Below are positions 1 through 8,799 of a DNA stretch of 64,000 bases, piece by piece; the stretch's first letter is position 1; every line of letters begins with the position of its first letter. Source of the DNA: Pseudonocardia autotrophica (GTDB taxonomy: Bacteria; Actinomycetota; Actinomycetes; Mycobacteriales; Pseudonocardiaceae). Below the pieces are notes generated by a model, which saw only the letters and a list, made by a program, of their open reading frames with translations, did no database searches and had not been told where the DNA came from. Both the position numbers and the translations under genes were made by a program. The stretch covers positions 310,001 to 374,000 of the forward strand of contig NZ_AP018920.1 of the NCBI RefSeq assembly GCF_003945385.1, read 5' to 3'.

Positions 1-2
1 AT

Positions 3-251
3 CTGGCCGAGGTCGCCACGGTCGCCGCGACGGTGCTCACCGAACCCGGCCACGACGGCGCGACCTACGAGCTGGCCTCGCGTACCGGCACCGTCGCGCA
101 GCTGGCCGCCGAGGCCGGGACGACCGCCGAGCGGGTGCCCGGCCCGTCCGGCCGCGGTGCCTGGTTCGACGCGATGTTCCGCTACTACGACGCGCACGGG
201 CTGCCCGCTGGGACACGCACCCTGGACGCGCTGCTGGGGCGGGCGTCATGA
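3..251 (+). CDS. NmrA-like NAD(P)-binding protein, C-terminal fragment
   Basis: The open frame enters from the left edge, so only the last 82 or so residues are visible. The fragment carries LTEPGHDGATYEL, typical of the region after the Rossmann fold in NmrA-type atypical short-chain dehydrogenases, and ends with MFRYYDAHGLPAGTRTL and LLGR, as in that family's C-terminus. The cofactor-binding N-terminus lies outside the window. Its stop overlaps the carbamate kinase start (ATGA), so it is probably translated with the downstream genes. The family call rests on a short segment and is tentative. Confidence 0.55.
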   Translation: MAEVATVAATVLTEPGHDGATYELASRTGTVAQLAAEAGTTAERVPGPSGRGAWFDAMFRYYDAHGLPAGTRTLDALLGRAS

Positions 252-1183
252 GGGTGCTGCTGGCGCTGGGCGGCAACGCGATGACCGCGCCCGACGGGCG
301 TGCCCGGCCCGAGGACCAGGTCGCCGCCGCGCGGCGGGCGGCGGGTGCGGTCGCCGGGCTGCTGGCGGCCGGCACCGAGGTGGTGCTGACCCACGGCAAC
401 GGCCCGCAGGTCGGGAACCTGCTGGTGAAGAACGAGCTGGCGGCGGCGGTCGTCCCGCCGGTCCCGCTGGACTGGTGCGGCGCGCAGACCCAGGGCACGC
501 TGGGGTTCGTCCTGACCACGGCGCTGGACGCGGCGCTGACCCGCGCCGGGATCGACCGGCGCAGCGCCGCCGTGGTGACCCGTACGGTGGTGGCCGGGGA
601 CGATCCGGGTCTGATCCGGCCCAGCAAGCCGATCGGGCGCTATCTCCCGGCCGCGGAGGCGGCGGTGCTGGTCGAGCACGGCCAGCACTGGGAGGACCGC
701 GGCGAGCGCGGCTGGCGCCGGGTGGTCGGCTCGCCCGAGCCGCTGGAGATCGTCGACGGCTCGGCGATCCGGGCGCTGGTCGACGCAGGTTTCGTCGTCG
801 TCGCCAACGGTGGCGGGGGGATCCCGGTCGTCCGTGCGCCGGACGGATCGCTCACCGGCGTCGAGGCCGTCATCGACAAGGATCTCGGTGCCGCGCTGCT
901 CGCCCGCACCGTCCGGGCCGACGTGCTGGTCATCGGCACCGACGTGCCGCAGGCGGTACTGCGGTTCGGCACCCCGGACGCGGAGCCGCTCGGTGTGGTC
1001 GCGGTGAGCGCGATGCGTGCGCACGCCGCCGGCGGCCATTTCGCCGGCGGCTCGATGGGCCCCAAGGTCGACGCGGCCTGCCGGTTCGTCGAGGCCGGCG
1101 GGACCCGGGCCGTCATCACCGATCTCGATCATCTCCCGGACGCCGCCGCCGGCGCGGCCGGGACCGTCGTCGTCCCCGACTGA
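248..1183 (+). CDS. arcC: carbamate kinase
   Basis: Full-length (311 aa) amino-acid-kinase-fold enzyme that interconverts carbamoyl phosphate plus ADP with carbamate plus ATP in the cytoplasm. The N-terminal LALGGNAM and the [11 protein letters not shown] segment (about residues 50-60) are hallmark carbamate kinase motifs. GGGGIPVV and [12 protein letters not shown] lie in the nucleotide-binding half. It overlaps the upstream gene by ATGA and is followed after 25 bases by a ring-opening amidohydrolase. This suggests ATP recovery from carbamoyl phosphate released in heterocycle or ureide breakdown rather than arginine deiminase metabolism; that pathway placement is inference, as no carbamoyltransferase is in view. 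Confidence 0.93.
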   Translation: MRVLLALGGNAMTAPDGRARPEDQVAAARRAAGAVAGLLAAGTEVVLTHGNGPQVGNLLVKNELAAAVVPPVPLDWCGAQTQGTLGFVLTTALDAALTRAGIDRRSAAVVTRTVVAGDDPGLIRPSKPIGRYLPAAEAAVLVEHGQHWEDRGERGWRRVVGSPEPLEIVDGSAIRALVDAGFVVVANGGGGIPVVRAPDGSLTGVEAVIDKDLGAALLARTVRADVLVIGTDVPQAVLRFGTPDAEPLGVVAVSAMRAHAAGGHFAGGSMGPKVDAACRFVEAGGTRAVITDLDHLPDAAAGAAGTVVVPD

Positions 1184-1208
1184 AATCCGTCAACCGGAAG
1201 GAGCCGTC

Positions 1209-2312
1209 ATGCCCGACGCCATCGAGGTACGCAAGGTCCCGATCCACTCCGTCGCCGACGCGAGCGAGCTCGCGGCGCTGATCGACCAGGGTGTGCTGCG
1301 GGCCGAACGGGTCGTCGCGATCATCGGCAAGACCGAGGGCAACGGCGGGGTGAACGACTACACCCGGATCATCGCCGATCGCGCGTTCCGCGAGGTGCTC
1401 ATCGAGAAGGGCGCCCCGGCCGAGCAGGTCCGCGAGGTGCCGATCGTCTGGTCCGGCGGCACCGACGGGGTGCTCAGCCCGCACGCGACGATCTTCGCGA
1501 CCGTGCCGCCGGAGGAGGTCACGCCGTCCGAGGAGCCGCGGCTGACCGTCGGCTTCGCGATGAGCGAGCAGCTCGCACCGGAGGACATCGGCCGCACACC
1601 GATGATCACGAAGGTGGCCGACGCGGTGCAGGCGGCGATGAAGCGGGCCGGCATCACCGACCCGGCCGACGTGCACTACGTCCAGACCAAGACCCCGCTG
1701 CTCACCATCTCCACCATCCGCGACGCCAAGTCCCGCGGGAAGACGGTGTGGACCGAGCACACCCACGAGTCGATGGACCTGTCCAACGGCTGTACCGCGC
1801 TCGGCGTCGCCGTCGCGCTCGGCGAGATCGAGATGCCGGCCGACGACGACGTGATGCACAGCCGGGAGCTGTACTCGGCGGTCGCGTCCTGCTCGTCCGG
1901 GGTGGAGCTGGACCGGGCGCAGGTCGTCGTGGTCGGGAACGCGCGCGGGGTCGGCGGCCGCTACCGGATCGGGCACTCGGTGATGACCGACGCGCTCGAC
2001 GCCGACGGCATCTGGAACGCGATCCGCGACGCCGGGCTGGACCTGCCCGAGCGCGCGCACACCTCGGATCTGGACGGCCGGCTGGTCAACGTGTTCCTCA
2101 AGTGCGAGGCGTCCCAGGACGGCACCGTCCGTGGCCGCCGCAACGCCATGCTCGACGACTCCGACGTGCACTGGCACCGGCAGATCAAGGCCTGCGTCGG
2201 CGGCGTGACCGCGTCGGTCACCGGTGACCCGGCGGCGTTCGTCTCGGTCTCCGCGGCGCACCAGGGCCCGGAGGGCGGCGGCCCGGTCGCCGCGATCGTC
2301 GACCTGGGCTGA
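1209..2312 (+). CDS. cyanuric acid amidohydrolase / barbiturase family ring-opening hydrolase
   Basis: 367-aa protein of the AtzD/TrzD/Bar family, which hydrolyses N-heterocyclic rings (cyanuric acid to carboxybiuret, or barbiturate to ureidomalonate). These enzymes have three similar domains with Ser-Lys dyads. Lysines sit in [25 protein letters not shown] and [11 protein letters not shown], and serine/glycine turns in [20 protein letters not shown] and [15 protein letters not shown] near the C-terminus. The ATG at 1209 is preceded by GGAAGGAG. Which ring is the substrate cannot be read from sequence; the carbamate kinase partner fits either. A strong stem-loop follows 62 bases after the stop. 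Confidence 0.88.
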   Translation: MPDAIEVRKVPIHSVADASELAALIDQGVLRAERVVAIIGKTEGNGGVNDYTRIIADRAFREVLIEKGAPAEQVREVPIVWSGGTDGVLSPHATIFATVPPEEVTPSEEPRLTVGFAMSEQLAPEDIGRTPMITKVADAVQAAMKRAGITDPADVHYVQTKTPLLTISTIRDAKSRGKTVWTEHTHESMDLSNGCTALGVAVALGEIEMPADDDVMHSRELYSAVASCSSGVELDRAQVVVVGNARGVGGRYRIGHSVMTDALDADGIWNAIRDAGLDLPERAHTSDLDGRLVNVFLKCEASQDGTVRGRRNAMLDDSDVHWHRQIKACVGGVTASVTGDPAAFVSVSAAHQGPEGGGPVAAIVDLG

Positions 2313-2373
2313 TCACCGGCGGGGCCGGCCGCCGGGCCACCGGCCGGCCGGGCTTCTCCTGGGACCCCTTGCC

Positions 2374-2408
2374 ACGAGGAACCGCTCATCTGGTGAGCGG
2401 TTCCTCGT
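2374..2408 (+). terminator. 15-bp perfect stem-loop after the amidohydrolase gene
   Basis: Perfect inverted repeat: arms 2374-2388 and 2394-2408, five-base loop TCTGG. There is no U-tract, which is common for actinobacterial terminators. It lies between convergent genes. Its core (CCGCTCA, NNTGG loop, TGAGCGG) recurs at 2597-2621 and 30062-30100. Confidence 0.7.
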
Positions 2409-2435
2409 AGGGGGTGGGTGCGGCTGCCCGGGGAA

Positions 2436-2491
2436 GGCCGGCCGGACCCGGTGCACACCCCGGCAGCAGGGAGGGTCCGGTTCGCCGATAT
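2436..2491. repeat. 56-bp direct repeat, copy 1
   Basis: Near-identical to 2544-2599, starting GGCCGGCCGGACCCGGTGCA and ending GTTCGCCGATAT. The few differences lie near the ACACCC/TCCCCC stretch. Each copy is followed at once by a palindrome of the CTCACYTGG family (2493-2507 after copy 1, 2597-2621 after copy 2), so repeat plus palindrome forms a roughly 108-bp tandem unit. Confidence 0.85.
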
Positions 2492-2492
2492 T

Positions 2493-2507
2493 GCTCACTT
2501 GGTGAGC
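2493..2507. repeat. degenerate member of the CTCACCTGGTGAG palindrome family
   Basis: GCTCAC-TTG-GTGAGC is a 6-bp perfect stem that extends with wobble pairs outward. It is the weakest of the four copies in the window and lies between the two 56-bp direct repeats. Confidence 0.6.
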
Positions 2508-2543
2508 GGTTTCGGGAAAGGGGCGGTCCGGCCGTCTGAGGAG

Positions 2544-2599
2544 GGCCGGCCGGACCCGGTGCATCCCCCGGCAGCAGGGAGGGTCCGGTTCGCCGATAT
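2544..2599. repeat. 56-bp direct repeat, copy 2
   Basis: Second copy of the 2436-2491 repeat, offset by 108 bases, in the convergent gap between the amidohydrolase and permease genes. I see no coding potential in it. Confidence 0.85.
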
Positions 2600-2621
2600 C
2601 CGCTCACCTGGCGAGCGGATA
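2597..2621 (-). terminator. palindrome downstream of the APC permease gene
   Basis: 9-bp stem: TATCCGCTC at 2597-2605 pairs with GAGCGGATA at 2613-2621, with loop ACCTGGC. It lies 25 bases past the permease stop on the minus strand, so it is well placed to terminate that transcript. It shares its core with 2374-2408 and 30062-30100. Confidence 0.55.
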
Positions 2622-2645
2622 CGGACGACCTCACCTCCCGATCCC

Positions 2646-4058
2646 TCAGCCGTCGAGCTCGGCGGGGTCCAGAGTGCTCGTCCGCACGCCCAGCCTGCGG
2701 TTGAGCAGCAGCGTGATGCCGTAGAGGACCAGGCCGAGCAGGAGCAGCAGGCCGGCCAGCTCGTACTGGATCGCGTCCCGCCCCGAGAACGGCAGCACCA
2801 GGTACGCACTGGTGATCACGCCGACGACCGGGAGGCCGGGCGGGGCACGGAAGTGATCGGCGTCGACCCGGTCGCGGCGCAGCACGAGCACCGCGATGTT
2901 GACGATCGTGAACACCGCGAGCAGCAGCAGCGACGTGGTGCCGCCGAGCGCGGACACGACGTCGGAGTCGTCGTCCAGCGACACGTAGGTGATCAGCGCG
3001 AACGAGATCAGCGTGGTGAAGATGATCGCCACCCACGGGGTGCGGCGGAACGGGTGCACCCGGGCGAGCTGTTTGGGCAGTACCGCCTGGTTGGCCATGC
3101 CGTAGAGCAGCCGGGACGCCATCAGCATGTTGATCAGTGCCGAGTTCGCGACGGCGAACATCGAGATGAAGGGCAGCACCGCGTCCGCCGGGATGCCCGG
3201 CGCGCCGGCCCGGACCACCTCGACCAACGGGGTCTCGCTCGCGGCGAGCGGGCCGACCGGAACCAGCGCCACGGCGCAGATCGCGACCAGCACGTAGATG
3301 ATCCCGGTGATCGTCAGGCCGGTGATCATGATCTTCGGGAAGATCCGGCGCGGTTCGTGGCACTCCTCGGCCATGTTCACCGAGTCCTCGAAGCCGACCA
3401 TCGCGAAGAACGCCAGCGACGTCGCCGAGGTGACCGCCAGGAACACGCCCTTGTCCTCGGGGGTGTCGAAGGCGATCACCCGCCCCCAGTCGGCGTTGCC
3501 GCCGGCGATCGCGAACACCCCGATCAGGATGACCAGCAGCAGGCCGGAGAGCTCGACCAGCGTGAGCACCACGTTGACCTTCACGCTCTCGCCGACGCCG
3601 CGGAAGTTGACCGCGGCGACCAGCACCATGAAGGCCAGCGCGATCAGCACGATCCCGCCGTTGCCCAGGTCCAGGCCGAAGCCCTCGTTCAGGTTCGAGG
3701 CGAACGCCCGGGACGCCGTCGACGCCGAGGTGATCCCCGAGCACATCACCACGAAGGTGACCATGAAGGTCAGGAAGTGGATGCCGAAGGCCTTGTGCGC
3801 GTACAGCGCAGCGCCGGCGGCCGCCGGGTACTTGGTGACCAGCTCCAGATAGGAGAACGCGGTGACCATCGCGACCGCGAAGGCCACCAGGAACGGCAGC
3901 CACGCCGCCCCGCCGACCTCCTCGGCGACCTGGCCGACCAGGGCGTAGATCCCGGTGCCGAGGATGTCGCCGATGATGAACAGCAGCAGCAGCTTCGGGC
4001 CCATCACCCGCCGCAGGGCGGGCGGGTCCTCCCCGGCACTCGTGGTGGCCTCGGCCAT
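2646..4058 (-). CDS. APC superfamily amino acid permease
   Basis: About 470-aa polytopic membrane protein of the amino acid-polyamine-organocation superfamily. The signature first helix LLLFIIGDILGTGIYALVGQ starts near residue 20, with the unwound GTGIY. Later helices include VGFEDSVNMAEE (conserved in helix 6 of cationic amino acid transporters) and LIYGMA-like/TLISFALITY segments. About twelve hydrophobic segments are visible. I chose ATG at 4058, which follows GGGAGGGGGCGGG; a GTG at 4127 would add 23 acidic residues but has no ribosome binding site. Substrate is unknown. It converges with the amidohydrolase gene and need not be functionally linked. Confidence 0.85.
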   Translation of the reverse strand: MAEATTSAGEDPPALRRVMGPKLLLLFIIGDILGTGIYALVGQVAEEVGGAAWLPFLVAFAVAMVTAFSYLELVTKYPAAAGAALYAHKAFGIHFLTFMVTFVVMCSGITSASTASRAFASNLNEGFGLDLGNGGIVLIALAFMVLVAAVNFRGVGESVKVNVVLTLVELSGLLLVILIGVFAIAGGNADWGRVIAFDTPEDKGVFLAVTSATSLAFFAMVGFEDSVNMAEECHEPRRIFPKIMITGLTITGIIYVLVAICAVALVPVGPLAASETPLVEVVRAGAPGIPADAVLPFISMFAVANSALINMLMASRLLYGMANQAVLPKQLARVHPFRRTPWVAIIFTTLISFALITYVSLDDDSDVVSALGGTTSLLLLAVFTIVNIAVLVLRRDRVDADHFRAPPGLPVVGVITSAYLVLPFSGRDAIQYELAGLLLLLGLVLYGITLLLNRRLGVRTSTLDPAELDG

Positions 4059-4285
4059 CGGTCCCGCCCCCTCCCGCGGTGGACCGGCGTCCTCCGCGAC
4101 CGGCTCAGCCTCGTCGCCCTCTGTCACCGTGTCGAATCGAAACCGTTTCGCCCCGATCTCGTTCGATGCGATCGGGCTGCCGGCAGGTCGCCGACCGGCG
4201 ACCGTGAGCTGCCGGGGGGCCGTCGGTGGGGCTGCGGTCGGGCGACTGTGGGACGCCGATGGGGCTGCGGTGAGGCGGCTGCGGG

Positions 4286-4335
4286 GCCGGCGGGTTGTGG
4301 GGGCGACTGCGGGGTGCCGGCGGGTTGTGGGGGCG
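4286..4335. repeat. 20-bp direct repeat in the mscL-permease gap
   Basis: GCCGGCGGGTTGTGGGGGCG occurs at 4286-4305 and 4316-4335 (30-bp period), within a G-rich low-complexity stretch that also repeats GGGGCTGCGGT. The gap 4059-4371 otherwise holds no convincing gene. A few bases upstream of the permease start show GAAACGGTTTCG, a short palindrome at 4138-4149. Confidence 0.6.
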
Positions 4336-4371
4336 CCTGCGAGGTGCTGTCGAGGGGCGTACGGCGCGCGG

Positions 4372-4989
4372 TCAGCCGCGGTGCCGGGACCGGTGTGCGC
4401 CCTCCGGCGAGTACGGCGCGAAGCCGGGGCGCCCCTGCGGGACCGGCTGCGGCTGGGCCTGTGGGCCCGGTGCCTGCTGACCCGGTGCCTGCGGGACCGG
4501 TGCCTGCTGACCCGATGTCTGCTGACCCGGTGCCTGCGGCGGGGCCGGTGGCGACCAGGGCCCGGCCGGGGCGGCCGGGGTGAGTGCCGTCGCGCGGTCG
4601 CGGTCCCGCTCGGCCTGTTCCTTGAGCAGGTCCCGGATCTCGGCCAGCAGCTCGCCGTCGGTCTGCTGGGCGGCCTCGTCGTCCTTCTTCCGGCGTTCCT
4701 GCAGCCACTTCATCGGGAACACGACCAGGAAGTAGATCACCGCGGCCGTGATCATGAACTGGATGACCGCGTTCAGGAACGCGGCGTAGTCCAGCTGCAC
4801 CTCGTCGGTGAGCGGGATCGTGCCCGGCGGGACCGCGTTCTCGCCGCCGGAGAACAGCCGCAGCAGTGGTTCGAGGAACGACCTGGTGAACGCCGTGACC
4901 ACCGCGGTGAACGCGGCGCCGATGACGACGGCGACCGCGAGATCGATGACGTTCCCGCGCAGCAGGAACTCCTTGAAACCCTTGAGCAC
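4372..4989 (-). CDS. mscL: large-conductance mechanosensitive channel
   Basis: Inner-membrane tension-gated channel. The start MLKGFKEFLLRGNVIDLAVA followed by VVIGAAFTAVVTAF is the diagnostic TM1. An extracellular loop follows, then TM2 FMITAAVIYFLVVFPMKWLQ and the charged cytoplasmic helix bundle ELLAEIRDLLKEQ. At 205 aa it is longer than the usual 130-150 because of a Pro/Gln/Gly/Ala tail with repeats such as QAPGQQ (coding 4400-4570). The GTG start at 4989 follows GAGGAG. It is monocistronic as far as the sequence shows. Confidence 0.95.
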   Translation of the reverse strand: MLKGFKEFLLRGNVIDLAVAVVIGAAFTAVVTAFTRSFLEPLLRLFSGGENAVPPGTIPLTDEVQLDYAAFLNAVIQFMITAAVIYFLVVFPMKWLQERRKKDDEAAQQTDGELLAEIRDLLKEQAERDRDRATALTPAAPAGPWSPPAPPQAPGQQTSGQQAPVPQAPGQQAPGPQAQPQPVPQGRPGFAPYSPEGAHRSRHRG

Positions 4990-5043
4990 GCCGGAGCACT
5001 CCTCGATGTCGTTCGGGGGCGGAATCGCGTCCGGCGAGGCAGG

Positions 5044-5271
5044 CTAACCGCGCTCCGGCTCCGGTGCCCGGCCCGCCGGGCCCTCCGCCTGCGTCGCTCG
5101 GCGGGGTGGATCGCCGGCTCGGTGAGCGGTGGACGAGCTGCCGGGAACCGGCCCGCGATCCGGCGTACCGGCCGCGGCGCAGGCCCGGCCCAGGGCGAAG
5201 AGCATCGCCGGCAGCCGCACCTTCCGGACCGGGCGTCCGTGCAGCGACGCTTGCGAGATCGACACCGTCAT
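5044..5271 (-). CDS. small hypothetical protein
   Basis: Possible 75-aa protein starting MTVSISQASLHGRPVRK, with a well-placed GGAGG five bases before the ATG at 5271. The first 35 residues look protein-like (KVRLPAMLFALGRACAAAG) and the rest is Pro/Arg/Ala-rich. No family is recognised. It lies between mscL and the GntR gene, all on the minus strand. It may be spurious; the ribosome binding site is the main support. The flanks 4990-5043 and 5272-5376 show nothing further. Confidence 0.35.
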   Translation of the reverse strand: MTVSISQASLHGRPVRKVRLPAMLFALGRACAAAGTPDRGPVPGSSSTAHRAGDPPRRATQAEGPAGRAPEPERG

Positions 5272-5376
5272 CGAGGCCTCCCGTGATCCGGCCAATCATC
5301 GCCCGTGCGGATGTGTCGAAGTGCGCCGTGTGACCATTTCCGCTCCGCGCGGATGGCCGGGTTCAGCCGGTCGGGC

Positions 5377-6087
5377 TCAGTCCCGGCGGTCGATCAGCCG
5401 CTGCAGGAAGTCGCCCGCCTCGCGGGCGGCGCGCTCCACGTCGCCCGCCTCGATCGCCTCGACGATGCCGGTGTGCGAGACGTCGTCCTCGGTGCCGACG
5501 GTGGCGGGCATCGTGGTCACGACGCTCCCGGCGACTGCCTCGACCACGCCGCGGTACAGCTCGACGAGCAGGCTGTTGCCCGAGCAGCGCACCACGGCGA
5601 GATGGAAGTCGGTGTCGGCGCGGGCCGCGCGTTCCAGCTCGGCGGTGCCGGGCTCCTCGCCGCGGCGGGTGGCGGCGGCGACCGCCTCGACGGCGACGTC
5701 CCGGTCGGTCAGCGAGCGGCGGAGCAGGGCCAGGTCCTCGTCGGTGTGCCGGGCGGCGGCCAGCCGGGCCGCCTCGACCTCGATGGTCCGCCGGACCTCG
5801 AGCACCTCGCGCAGCTCGGGGCCGCACAGCGTGCGCAGCGCCCCGGACAGCTCCGACGTCGCGCGGACGTAGGTGCCGTCGCCCTGCCGCACCTCCAGCA
5901 GACCACCGTGCGCGAGCGCGCGGACCGCCTCGCGGACGGTGTTGCGGCCGACCTCGAGCTGGGCGGTGAGCTCGGCCTCGGCCGGAATGCGATGACCGAC
6001 CGGCCACTGCCCGGACGAGATGGCATTCCGGAGCTGGGTGATGACCTGGTCGACGAGGCTGCCGCGACGTGCTGTGACGAGAGGCAC
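5377..6087 (-). CDS. GntR family (FadR/FCD subfamily) transcriptional regulator
   Basis: 236-aa ligand-responsive repressor. An N-terminal winged helix runs about residues 9-75 (SLVDQVITQLRNAISSG, IPAEAELTAQLEVGRNTVREA, LLEVRQGDGTYV). An all-helical FCD effector domain follows, with the metal/ligand-type histidine near DFHLAVVRCSGN and a second in DDVSHTGIVEAI. It is divergent from the exporter at 6137 with 49 bases between starts, so it most likely controls that gene and itself. The gap contains TGTAACAATACC, in which TGTWACA is a short palindrome that could be an operator core. Ligand unknown. Confidence 0.9.
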   Translation of the reverse strand: MPLVTARRGSLVDQVITQLRNAISSGQWPVGHRIPAEAELTAQLEVGRNTVREAVRALAHGGLLEVRQGDGTYVRATSELSGALRTLCGPELREVLEVRRTIEVEAARLAAARHTDEDLALLRRSLTDRDVAVEAVAAATRRGEEPGTAELERAARADTDFHLAVVRCSGNSLLVELYRGVVEAVAGSVVTTMPATVGTEDDVSHTGIVEAIEAGDVERAAREAGDFLQRLIDRRD

Positions 6088-6136
6088 CGGGTCATCCTTT
6101 CATCGGAACATCCTACGTCTGTAACAATACCGTTTC

Positions 6137-7363
6137 GTGAGCATTGCTGATCAGGGGGCACCCGCGAACGAGACCGACGCCACCGGCCGGGCCGCGTCCC
6201 GCCGGACCGGGGCGCTGGTCGGAACTCCGCTCCTGGTCGTCGGCGTGGCGCTGGCCGCGATGAACCTGCGTCCCGCCGTGACCAGCATGTCATCGGTGCT
6301 GGGGGAGGTGCGGGACGGTCTCGGCGCCTCCGCGTCGTGGACCAGCCTGCTCACCGCCGTGCCGACGATCTGCTTCGGTCTCGCCGCGATCATCGCACCG
6401 CTGCTCGGGCGGCGGCTGGGCGTGGCCCGCGCGATCGGGGTCGCGATGGCCGTGCTGACCGTGGGCCTGGTGCTGCGGGTCGTCGACGGGCCGTGGGTGG
6501 TGCTCGGGGGGACCTTCATCGCCGCGTCGGGCATCGCGATCGGGAACGTGCTGATCCCGGTCGTGGTGAAGGAGTCGTTCCCACACGCCGTCGGCCGGGT
6601 CACCGGGATCTACACCGCGGCGCTCGCGGCGGGCGGCGGCTTCGGCGCCGCCTTCACCCCGATGCTCGAACCGCTGCTCGGCTGGCGCGGCGCGGTCGGC
6701 GCCTGGGCGGCGTTGTCCGCGGGGGCGCTGGTCGTCTGGGCGACCGGAGCACGGCACGGCGCCACGCCCGCGTCGCGGATCGCCGACGGCGAGCGCCGGT
6801 CGATGCTGCGCCGCCCGCTGGCCTGGGCGGTCACCGCGTTCTTCGGGTTGCAGGCCTGTGTCGCCTACGTCGCGATGGGCTGGCTGTCGGAGCTGTTCGT
6901 CTCCGAGGGGATCCCGCGCACCACCGCAGGCCTGATGCTGGCGCTGATCAACATCATCGGGATCCCGCTGAGCTTCCTGATCCCGCCGATCGCGCTGAAC
7001 CGCAACTCGCAGTCCGGCTGGATCGTCGGGCTGGCGTCCTGCTCGCTCGCGGCGATCGTCGGCCTGGCCGTCGCGCCGGCGGCGGCCCCCTGGCTGTGGA
7101 CGGTGCTGCTCGGCGTCGGGATGGCGGTCTTCCCGCTCGGGCTGGGGCTGATCGCGCTGCGCACCCGGGAGACCTCGGAGACGACCGACCTGTCCGCGAT
7201 GGCGCAGGGCTTCGGATACCTGCTCGGCGCCTCCGGACCGTTCCTGTTCGGCGTGCTGCACGGGATCACCGGGACCTGGACGGCGTCGCTGGCGCTGCTG
7301 GCCGCGGTGATCGTCGCGGAGATGATCCTCGGCTGGGTGGTCGGTCGCCCGCGCTTCGTGTGA
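6137..7363 (+). CDS. CynX/NimT family MFS transporter
   Basis: 408-aa protein with about 12 hydrophobic segments. AAMNLRPAVTSMSSVLGEV in the first helix, LLTAVPTICFGLAAIIAPLLGRR in helix 2 and the GIYTAALAAGGGFGAAFTP segment match the CynX/NimT (cyanate/2-nitroimidazole) branch of the major facilitator superfamily. It begins with a GTG and has a short hydrophilic leader rich in Ala/Thr. It is divergently transcribed from the GntR regulator, which suggests induction by an exported or imported small molecule. The substrate cannot be assigned. trpB starts 155 bases downstream; a shared transcript is possible but not indicated. Confidence 0.85.
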   Translation: MSIADQGAPANETDATGRAASRRTGALVGTPLLVVGVALAAMNLRPAVTSMSSVLGEVRDGLGASASWTSLLTAVPTICFGLAAIIAPLLGRRLGVARAIGVAMAVLTVGLVLRVVDGPWVVLGGTFIAASGIAIGNVLIPVVVKESFPHAVGRVTGIYTAALAAGGGFGAAFTPMLEPLLGWRGAVGAWAALSAGALVVWATGARHGATPASRIADGERRSMLRRPLAWAVTAFFGLQACVAYVAMGWLSELFVSEGIPRTTAGLMLALINIIGIPLSFLIPPIALNRNSQSGWIVGLASCSLAAIVGLAVAPAAAPWLWTVLLGVGMAVFPLGLGLIALRTRETSETTDLSAMAQGFGYLLGASGPFLFGVLHGITGTWTASLALLAAVIVAEMILGWVVGRPRFV

Positions 7364-7518
7364 CGACCACCGGCGACCGGGCCCGGCGGCGTCCGTGCGG
7401 CGCAAAGTCGGTGGTGGGCGCGGTGTACGGTCGGGTCGCACCCGATCGGGCCGGGGTCCGTCACCGACGTGCGGCGCCCGGCGATCGTGGGCTCCGCACA
7501 TCCGTCAGGGAGTAACTC

Positions 7519-8799
7519 GTGACCGACACCGCCCGCCCCCCGGCCGGGGGCCCGGAGCGGCTGGTCGACCAGACCGGCCCGTACTTCGGCCGCTTCGGTG
7601 GCCGCTACGTCCCGGAGGCGCTGGTCGCCGCCCTGGACGAGCTGGAGAAGGCCTACCACGCGGCGATGACCGACGAGGCCTTCCAGGCCGAGCTCGCCGA
7701 GCTGCACCGGACCTACTCCGGCAGGCCGAGCCTGATCACCGAGGCGCCGCGGTTCGCCGCGCACGCCGGTGGCGCGCGCATCCTGCTCAAGCGCGAAGAC
7801 CTCAACCACACCGGCTCGCACAAGATCAACAATGTGCTGGGCCAGGCGCTGCTCACCAAGCGCATGGGCAAGACCCGGGTGATCGCCGAGACCGGTGCCG
7901 GCCAGCACGGCGTCGCCTCGGCCACGGCCGCGGCGCTGATGGGCCTGGAGTGCGTCGTCTACATGGGTGAGGTCGACACCGAGCGCCAGGCGCTCAACGT
8001 CGCCCGGATGCGGATGCTCGGCGCCGAGGTCCGTCCGGTCGCCTCCGGCACGCGCACCCTCAAGGACGCGATGAACGAGGCCATGCGCGACTGGGTCACC
8101 AACGTGGCCGACACGCACTACCTGATCGGCTCGGTCGCCGGGCCGCACCCGTTCCCGGCGATGGTCCGCGACTTCCAGCGGATCATCGGCGTCGAGGCGC
8201 GCGAGCAGGTCCAGGAGCTGACCGGGCGGCTGCCGGACCTGGTGTGCGCCTGCGTCGGCGGCGGCTCGAACGCGATGGGCATCTTCCACGCGTTCCTCGA
8301 CGACACCGATGTCGAGCTGGTCGGCTTCGAGGCCGGCGGCGACGGCGTCGACACCCCGCGGCACGCGTCCTCGATCGGTGGTGGCGACGTCGGGGTGCTG
8401 CACGGCTCGCGCAGCTTCATCCTGCAGGACGAGGACGGGCAGACCCGCGACTCGCACTCGATCTCGGCCGGACTGGACTACCCGGGCGTCGGGCCCGAGC
8501 ACTCCTGGCTGCACGACATGAAGCGTGCCCGCTACGAGTCGGTCACCGACGCCGAGGCGATGGAGGCCTTCCGGCTGCTCTGCCGCACCGAGGGCATCAT
8601 CCCGGCGATCGAGAGCGCGCACGCGCTGGCCGGGGCGCTGCGCGAGGGCCGCAGGCTCGGTGATGGCGCGATCGTCCTGGTCAACCTGTCCGGCCGCGGC
8701 GACAAGGATGTCGACACCGCCGCGAAGTACTTCCAGCTGATCGACGACGAGGGCCGGGCCGTCACCGACGAGACGGTGGCCGACGGGGAGGTCCGATGA
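7519..8799 (+). CDS. trpB: tryptophan synthase beta chain
   Basis: 426-aa PLP enzyme that condenses indole with L-serine to give tryptophan; it works in an alpha2beta2 complex with Trp[15 protein letters not shown], the PLP-lysine segment [16 protein letters not shown] (about residue 97), the glycine-rich phosphate cup [10 protein letters not shown] and the late SGRGDKD motif are all intact. The start is GTG. It overlaps trpA by 4 bases (ATGA). The usual trpC neighbour is absent: the upstream gene is an unrelated exporter. Confidence 0.97.
   Translation: MTDTARPPAGGPERLVDQTGPYFGRFGGRYVPEALVAALDELEKAYHAAMTDEAFQAELAELHRTYSGRPSLITEAPRFAAHAGGARILLKREDLNHTGSHKINNVLGQALLTKRMGKTRVIAETGAGQHGVASATAAALMGLECVVYMGEVDTERQALNVARMRMLGAEVRPVASGTRTLKDAMNEAMRDWVTNVADTHYLIGSVAGPHPFPAMVRDFQRIIGVEAREQVQELTGRLPDLVCACVGGGSNAMGIFHAFLDDTDVELVGFEAGGDGVDTPRHASSIGGGDVGVLHGSRSFILQDEDGQTRDSHSISAGLDYPGVGPEHSWLHDMKRARYESVTDAEAMEAFRLLCRTEGIIPAIESAHALAGALREGRRLGDGAIVLVNLSGRGDKDVDTAAKYFQLIDDEGRAVTDETVADGEVR

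Noticed and set aside
2418..4583. 721-aa plus-strand open frame
   Set aside because: It is antisense to the APC permease and mscL, with His/Gln/Arg/Glu-rich composition typical of shadow frames in high-GC DNA.
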